Position numbers and translations under genes: made by a program
Assembly (NCBI RefSeq): GCF_039862785.1
Contig: NZ_CP156795.1
Location: forward strand, 2,170,001-2,234,000
Direction: 5' to 3'
DNA length: 64,000 nt
DNA from: Acinetobacter sp. ANC 7912
Lineage (GTDB): Bacteria > Pseudomonadota > Gammaproteobacteria > Pseudomonadales > Moraxellaceae
Shown here: positions 62,958 through 64,000 of the stretch, piece by piece
How positions within the stretch are numbered: position 1 is the first letter of the stretch
How the letters are laid out: every line of letters begins with the position of its first letter
The notes under the pieces: model-generated
What the model was told of the DNA's origin: nothing
What the model saw: the letters and a program-made list of their open reading frames with translations, nothing else
Database searches by the model: none

Positions 62958-63048
62958 TGGCGGAAGCGGTGAGATTCGAACTCACGGAGGGGTATAAGCC
63001 CTCGTCGGTTTTCAAGACCGGTGCATTAAACCGCTCTGCCACGCTTCC
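62958..63048 (-). tRNA. tRNA-Ser (anticodon UGA), copy 2
   Basis: Identical over 91 nt to the first copy, with the same long variable arm and encoded CCA. The anticodon lies at 63012-63014. About 30 bp downstream of each tRNA (including the terminator) and about 20 bp upstream are also similar, showing a tandem duplication with diverged spacer. Confidence 0.97.
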
Positions 63049-63136
63049 ATGCCGGCAATCATATAAATAAAAATCCGGCTTGGCAATTATTTTTCAGCAA
63101 TTTCAGCATCAATTGCGCAAAATAAAATCAATCTTC

Positions 63137-63631
63137 TTACTTTGCGGAATCTTCCGGCTTTTCGTAACGAATGGAATTGATATACCAGAGTTTTTTGCCT
63201 GATGGCGTCATCACTTCTACTTCATCATCCACCTGCTTGCCTAGCAAGGCACGCGCCATCGGAGAATCTATGGAAATATGCTGCGGATGATGATCATAAA
63301 TTTCATCCACTCCGACAATACGCAAGGTTTTCTGCTCACCAGCTTCATTCTCAATTTCCACCCAGGCACCAAAATACACCTTGCCTTCCTGTTCTGGAGA
63401 GAAATCGATAATCCGCAGTTCTTCCAGACGCTTCCCCAGATAACGCACCCGGCGGTCAATCTTGCGTAACAGCTGCTTATTATACTGGTAATCTGCGTTC
63501 TCCGAACGGTCGCCGAGGCTGGCTGCCCAGTTTACTTTTTTGGTGATTTCCGGCCGCTCTTCATGCCACAGATATTTAAGTTCTGCCACCAATTTATCAT
63601 GTCCAGCCCGGGTAATCAGATTCGATTTCAT
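63137..63631 (-). CDS. greB: Transcription elongation factor GreB
   Basis: A 164-residue factor that rescues backtracked RNA polymerase by stimulating transcript cleavage. An N-terminal coiled coil ('ITRAGHDKLVAELKYLWHEE', then 'GDRSENADYQYNKQLLRKID' with the acidic tip residues) precedes the FKBP-like domain ('VYFGAWVEIENEAGEQKTL', 'SPMARALLGKQVDDEVEV'). The 'SPEQEGKVYFGAWVE' sequence is specific to GreB rather than GreA. Confidence 0.95.
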   Translation of the reverse strand: MKSNLITRAGHDKLVAELKYLWHEERPEITKKVNWAASLGDRSENADYQYNKQLLRKIDRRVRYLGKRLEELRIIDFSPEQEGKVYFGAWVEIENEAGEQKTLRIVGVDEIYDHHPQHISIDSPMARALLGKQVDDEVEVMTPSGKKLWYINSIRYEKPEDSAK

Positions 63632-64000
63632 CGCGTTTCAGCACCTTGCATGACCATAATTTCCTCCCTAACAGCCCTATTTTATTCACTATTTTCTACA
63701 GGTGAAATAAGACCAAAAAAATTCTCTAATGATTTTAATCACTTAAATTACATTTTAAAACAATTTTCAGTACAAAATTTGACAATTCATTTTTTGACCA
63801 TTACCATGCGCACATCTTGTTCACTTTGCTTATTTTTTATTCTGTGTAGTTTTTCTACACATATACCGTTAATCCCAAGTCATTTTGAATGACGTCATGA
63901 CTGCCCAACCCTAATTGAATTTATCAACTTTAAGAAAGTTCTGTGGTTTCTTTTGCCTAAAACTTTCGAGGGCATAAATTACTTGTAGCGGAGACAACAT
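63632..64000. other. Spacer at the right edge, with a possible gene start at the last bases
   Basis: No gene was found in these 369 bases. A small hairpin GTGTAG/CTACAC sits at 63842-63858. At the very end GGAGACAACAT could be a Shine-Dalgarno followed by an ATG beginning at 63999, but the G is outside the window. Confidence 0.35.

Noticed and set aside
62803..63042. A 79-codon minus-strand frame beginning MAERFNAPVLK
   Set aside because: It reads through the tRNA-Ser gene; such frames are a familiar artefact of tRNA sequence and have no ribosome-binding site.
63563..63892. A 109-codon plus-strand frame overlapping the greB start
   Set aside because: No ribosome-binding site, overlaps the greB start and has low-complexity hydrophobic sequence from AT-rich DNA.

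Overview
The window reads as chromosomal DNA of a moderately AT-rich gammaproteobacterium, most likely Acinetobacter. The basis is the family content: GlyGly-CTERM (rhombotarget-type) surface proteins with CSLREA starts, a LolD plus single LolC/E-type permease locus, CycA, EtfBA, GyrA with a long acidic tail, and a lysA-dapF-lptM block. The species cannot be fixed from sequence alone. Most genes are housekeeping; the accessory material is three insertion sequences, a two-gene GlyGly-CTERM locus and an exporter operon without a visible ATPase.

Layout. 1-2340: the end of an IS66 element and a complete IS4-type element. The IS4 element has an 11-bp target duplication and split the terminator downstream of the GlyGly-CTERM genes. 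2341-6562: two tandem CSLREA/GlyGly-CTERM exported proteins. 6683-8622: hda and an AI-2E family permease. 8757-10461: purM-purN. 10519-12105: an IS605-type element with divergent tnpA and tnpB; its TnpB lacks the canonical RuvC-II glutamate. 12117-20113: a hydrolase, sppA, a lipid A acyltransferase, comEC, lolD, lolC-type and a PilZ protein. 20127-23260: a DMT transporter, a YaiI protein, an unknown protein, an AT-rich gap with two consensus DnaA boxes and a 47-residue membrane peptide. 23326-29599: serC and a TolC/HlyD/ABC-2/ABC-2 export operon. 29608-33058: a lipoprotein and gyrA. 33639-33990: an apparently frameshifted membrane protein. 34080-37531: etfBA and a divergent LysE/Lrp pair. 37587-42400: an unknown gene, xerC, an SseB-like gene, dapF, lysA and lptM. 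42533-49477: cycA, a Na+:alanine symporter, an unknown gene, radA, a Tim44-like protein and a Sel1-like protein. 49643-52936: SAH riboswitch, ahcY, a nested palindromic repeat, metF and rsmE. 53130-63631: a GGDEF/EAL protein, maeB, cca, a GNAT acetyltransferase, pdxB-epmA, two identical tRNA-Ser(UGA) genes and greB.

Functional links. The SAH riboswitch, ahcY and metF belong to the methyl cycle. serC and pdxB are consecutive-pathway enzymes of DXP-dependent vitamin B6 synthesis (serC also serves serine synthesis). dapF and lysA are the last two steps of lysine synthesis. lptM, the LpxL/M-type acyltransferase and the Lol proteins all serve the outer membrane. hda restrains DnaA, and two DnaA boxes lie about 15 kb away with no dnaA gene in the window.

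The least expected signals are structural. All three insertion sequences carry RNA or DNA hairpins at informative places: a Shine-Dalgarno-masking stem in IS66, inward-facing terminators at both ends of the IS4 element, and hairpin ends plus a probable guide RNA in the IS605 element. No CRISPR array, prophage or defence island was seen.
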